A stretch of DNA of 6,850 nt, taken from an uncultured Sutterella sp. (GTDB taxonomy: Bacteria > Pseudomonadota > Gammaproteobacteria > Burkholderiales > Burkholderiaceae_F). Below, one piece after another: positions 5,730 to 6,850 of the stretch. Positions within the stretch are counted from its first letter, which is position 1, and every line of letters begins with the position of its first letter. The stretch is from positions 1 to 6,850 of the forward strand of contig CABUOH010000061.1 in the NCBI GenBank assembly GCA_902493085.1, read 5' to 3'. Both the position numbers and the translations under genes were made by a program. The notes below the pieces were generated by a model. The model was given only the letters and a program-made list of their open reading frames with translations. It searched no databases and was not told the origin of the DNA.

Positions 5730-6671
5730 ATGCTTGTTCCGCCGCTCTCCGACGAAAGCCAGACCCGCAACGACACGCCGATTTCCGAACGGCTTGACGA
5801 ACTCAGCGCCGTCCTGCGAAAGGCCCTCCCGCCCGCCGACCATGCGTTTGCGATGCGCGCCGCACTCGAAGCGCACGCCATGGGCGCGAACGACGCCGTC
5901 ATGCCGGCAGCGGCGGCCTGCGGGCTCAATCGGGCGGGCGAGGCGATCGAACCGCTCCTCACGCTCGACGAGCTTGCCGCCGCCTCGCGCATTGCCGTCG
6001 GCCTTCTCAACGTGCGCGCCGCGGGCAATCCTGGCGACGCCGTCGCGGACGGTCTTCTCGCCATTGCACGCGTGCGCATGCGGGAGCTTCTTGACGACGC
6101 GCGCCTTCACGGCGGACCCGACGATGCGGCGCTTGAGGCGCCCGACGAATACGTCGCTCCCTTCCATGACCTCCTCTGCGCCGCCGGCCGAAGGCCCGGC
6201 GCGGGCGCCCTGCGCGAAGACCTTCTCACCTGGATCCGCCTCCTTCAAGTCGAACCCGACTGGCTTGAAGCCGAACGTCCCGCCTATTGGCTGATCGGGC
6301 AGCCGGGCGACCGGAATCTCGAGCGCATCGCCGACGTTCTTCGCAGGCTCGGCTTTTTCTTCGGCAAGATGCCCGAGGAAAAGGGACCCGCCGGCCTCAA
6401 GCCCGTGCAGGGCCGCCACGTGCTCATCGTGAGCGCGCCCTTGGTCCGGGCCGACTTCATGCACCGCCTCATGACGAGCGTCGCCGCGCATCACCCTGAC
6501 ATCTACGTGCGCGCCATGGACCGCAGCCGCGAAGGACGCCGGCTCGTTTGGGAGCGTCCGAGAGCGGACATCGCCGACATGGGCCTCGCCTTCAGACGCG
6601 TGGAAATCTTCGCCTGCCCGGATCTTGACCCGCTCCCCGCCGTGCTCGAGGCCTTCGGGCTCAACGACTGA
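5730..6671 (+). CDS. Uncharacterised protein, 313 aa
   Basis: I do not recognise this protein. ATG 5730 is the first usable start in the frame; no Shine-Dalgarno sequence precedes it, so initiation is either weak or leader-dependent. Codon use (GAC, GCC, CTC/CTT, CGC) matches the operon genes, and this frame rather than its antisense partner is taken as real. Residues 1 to about 190 are Ala/Leu/Arg/Asp-rich and predicted mostly helical. Trp-Leu-Ile-Gly-Gln-Pro-Gly-Asp at about 189-196 precedes a helix and an aromatic Gly-Phe-Phe-Phe-Gly-Lys turn. Residues 230-313 look alpha/beta, with a hydrophobic strand (His-Val-Leu-Ile-Val-Ser-Ala) and an ending in Leu-Glu-Ala-Phe-Gly. There is no signal peptide, membrane segment or nucleotide-binding motif. 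It is separated from the operon by 135 bases and is probably its own unit. The gene ends with tandem stops TGA-TAA (6669-6674). Confidence 0.75.
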   Translation: MLVPPLSDESQTRNDTPISERLDELSAVLRKALPPADHAFAMRAALEAHAMGANDAVMPAAAACGLNRAGEAIEPLLTLDELAAASRIAVGLLNVRAAGNPGDAVADGLLAIARVRMRELLDDARLHGGPDDAALEAPDEYVAPFHDLLCAAGRRPGAGALREDLLTWIRLLQVEPDWLEAERPAYWLIGQPGDRNLERIADVLRRLGFFFGKMPEEKGPAGLKPVQGRHVLIVSAPLVRADFMHRLMTSVAAHHPDIYVRAMDRSREGRRLVWERPRADIADMGLAFRRVEIFACPDLDPLPAVLEAFGLND

Positions 6672-6808
6672 TAATCCGAACGTCGTACGCGCCCGGAGCC
6701 GTTGCCGACAACATTCGTATAACTTTTTATACGCCCCCAAGTTTTGCGCCTCACGCCGGTTCGCCTGCTGCCCCTTGCCCTCGAACAATTGCAAATCATT
6801 GATGCTCA
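6672..6808. other. AT-richer intergenic region before a new gene
   Basis: This 137-base spacer is visibly AT-richer than its surroundings. It carries the dyad/promoter-like element around 6702-6733 and two TTGCAA palindromes (6789-6794 and 6816-6821, the second inside the next gene). I see no T-tailed terminator for the preceding gene. One + frame (from 6723) stays open to the window end, but its only early start is TTG 6744 without a ribosome site, so it is not called as a gene. Confidence 0.5.
6702..6733 (+). promoter_or_regulatory. Candidate promoter overlapping a 7-bp dyad (operator-like)
   Basis: TTGCCG (6702-6707) and TTTTAT (6725-6730) have a 17-base spacer and match sigma-70 consensus at 4 of 6 bases each. 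Overlapping the -10 is a perfect inverted repeat CGTATAA-CTTT-TTATACG (6716-6733). A regulator bound there would block polymerase. The AT-rich dyad is not followed by a T tract, so it does not read as a terminator. The most likely target is the gene starting near 6809. Confidence 0.4.
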
Positions 6809-6850
6809 ATGGTTTTTGCAACAACAGATTTCGTCTTACGTCCTTGGGAG
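6809..6850 (+). CDS. N-terminus of a probable GNAT (RimJ/RimL-type) N-acetyltransferase, partial
   Basis: ATG 6809 opens a frame of 14 codons that leaves the window: MVFATTDFVLRPWE. A Thr-Asp-Phe-Val-Leu-Arg-Pro-Trp-Glu block a few residues from the start is typical of the first strand of RimJ/RimL-type GNAT acetyltransferases, which use acetyl-CoA to acetylate amino groups. No clear Shine-Dalgarno sequence precedes it, and an out-of-frame ATG lies at 6802. The call rests on a very short sequence. Confidence 0.45.
   Translation, partial: MVFATTDFVLRPWE

Noticed and set aside
5287..6294. 335-codon + strand open frame crossing the DnaQ-like gene and the 313-aa gene
   Set aside because: The product is dominated by Arg/Ser/Pro/Thr, as expected from an out-of-frame reading of GC-rich genes, and it ignores both real gene boundaries.
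6716..6733. Dyad as an intrinsic terminator for the 313-aa gene
   Set aside because: The stem is AT-rich and is followed by CCCCC, not T residues; a promoter/operator reading fits better.
6789..6821. Two TTGCAA palindromes as a paired operator
   Set aside because: Six-base palindromes in an AT-rich stretch are common, the spacing is arbitrary and the second copy lies within the next coding region.
5292..6824. 510-codon open frame on the minus strand
   Set aside because: Its codons are in register with the + genes, so it stays open simply because TTA, CTA and TCA are rare in them. It spans two unrelated + genes and their spacer, starts with TTG without a ribosome site, and its product is rich in His/Gly/Val/Arg in the way of antisense shadows.
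6723..6850. + strand frame open from 6723 to the window end, possible gene from TTG 6744
   Set aside because: Its product looks fairly protein-like, but there is no ATG/GTG and no ribosome site, and the frame starting at 6809 gives a recognisable acetyltransferase-like beginning.

Overview
The window is GC-rich, with strong C/G preference at third codon positions. Every supported gene lies on the + strand. Codon use (CTC/CTT, GCC, GAC, CGC) and protein style suggest a high-GC proteobacterium, perhaps a Burkholderiales member such as the Sutterellaceae. That placement is an impression, not a measurement. I see no RNA gene, insertion sequence or CRISPR array.

Region 1 (1-5594) is a tightly packed operon of four genes. 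They are the 3' end of an AAA+ (MoxR-like) ATPase gene; a DUF2201-type gene encoding a putative metallopeptidase plus von Willebrand factor A protein; a 1037-residue protein I do not recognise; and a 296-residue protein that reads as a degenerate DnaQ-fold exonuclease with a DUF5710-like tail. The junctions are a 9-base gap carrying a Shine-Dalgarno sequence, a 4-base ATGA overlap and an 8-base overlap, so the genes are probably co-transcribed and translationally coupled. AAA+/VWA pairs are known as chaperone-like or conflict-type NTPase modules. Here the pair comes with a large helical protein and a probable nuclease-derived scaffold, an arrangement I cannot match to a named system.

The most striking detail is an in-frame TAG at 651-653 inside the DUF2201 gene. 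It sits where the family normally has the Trp of a Trp-Asn motif (TGG to TAG, one base). It separates the HExxH segment from the VWA part. It could be a recent nonsense mutation, a sequencing error, a suppressed or read-through codon, or a split into two polypeptides by reinitiation at ATG 657.

Region 2 (5595-5729) is a spacer with a short direct repeat, a weak promoter-like sequence and a perfect hairpin with a UUCG loop. It is followed by a 313-residue protein of unknown function (5730-6671).

Region 3 (6672-6850) is an AT-richer intergenic stretch with a 7-bp dyad overlapping a possible promoter. The last 42 bases look like the beginning of a GNAT (RimJ-type) acetyltransferase gene that runs off the window.
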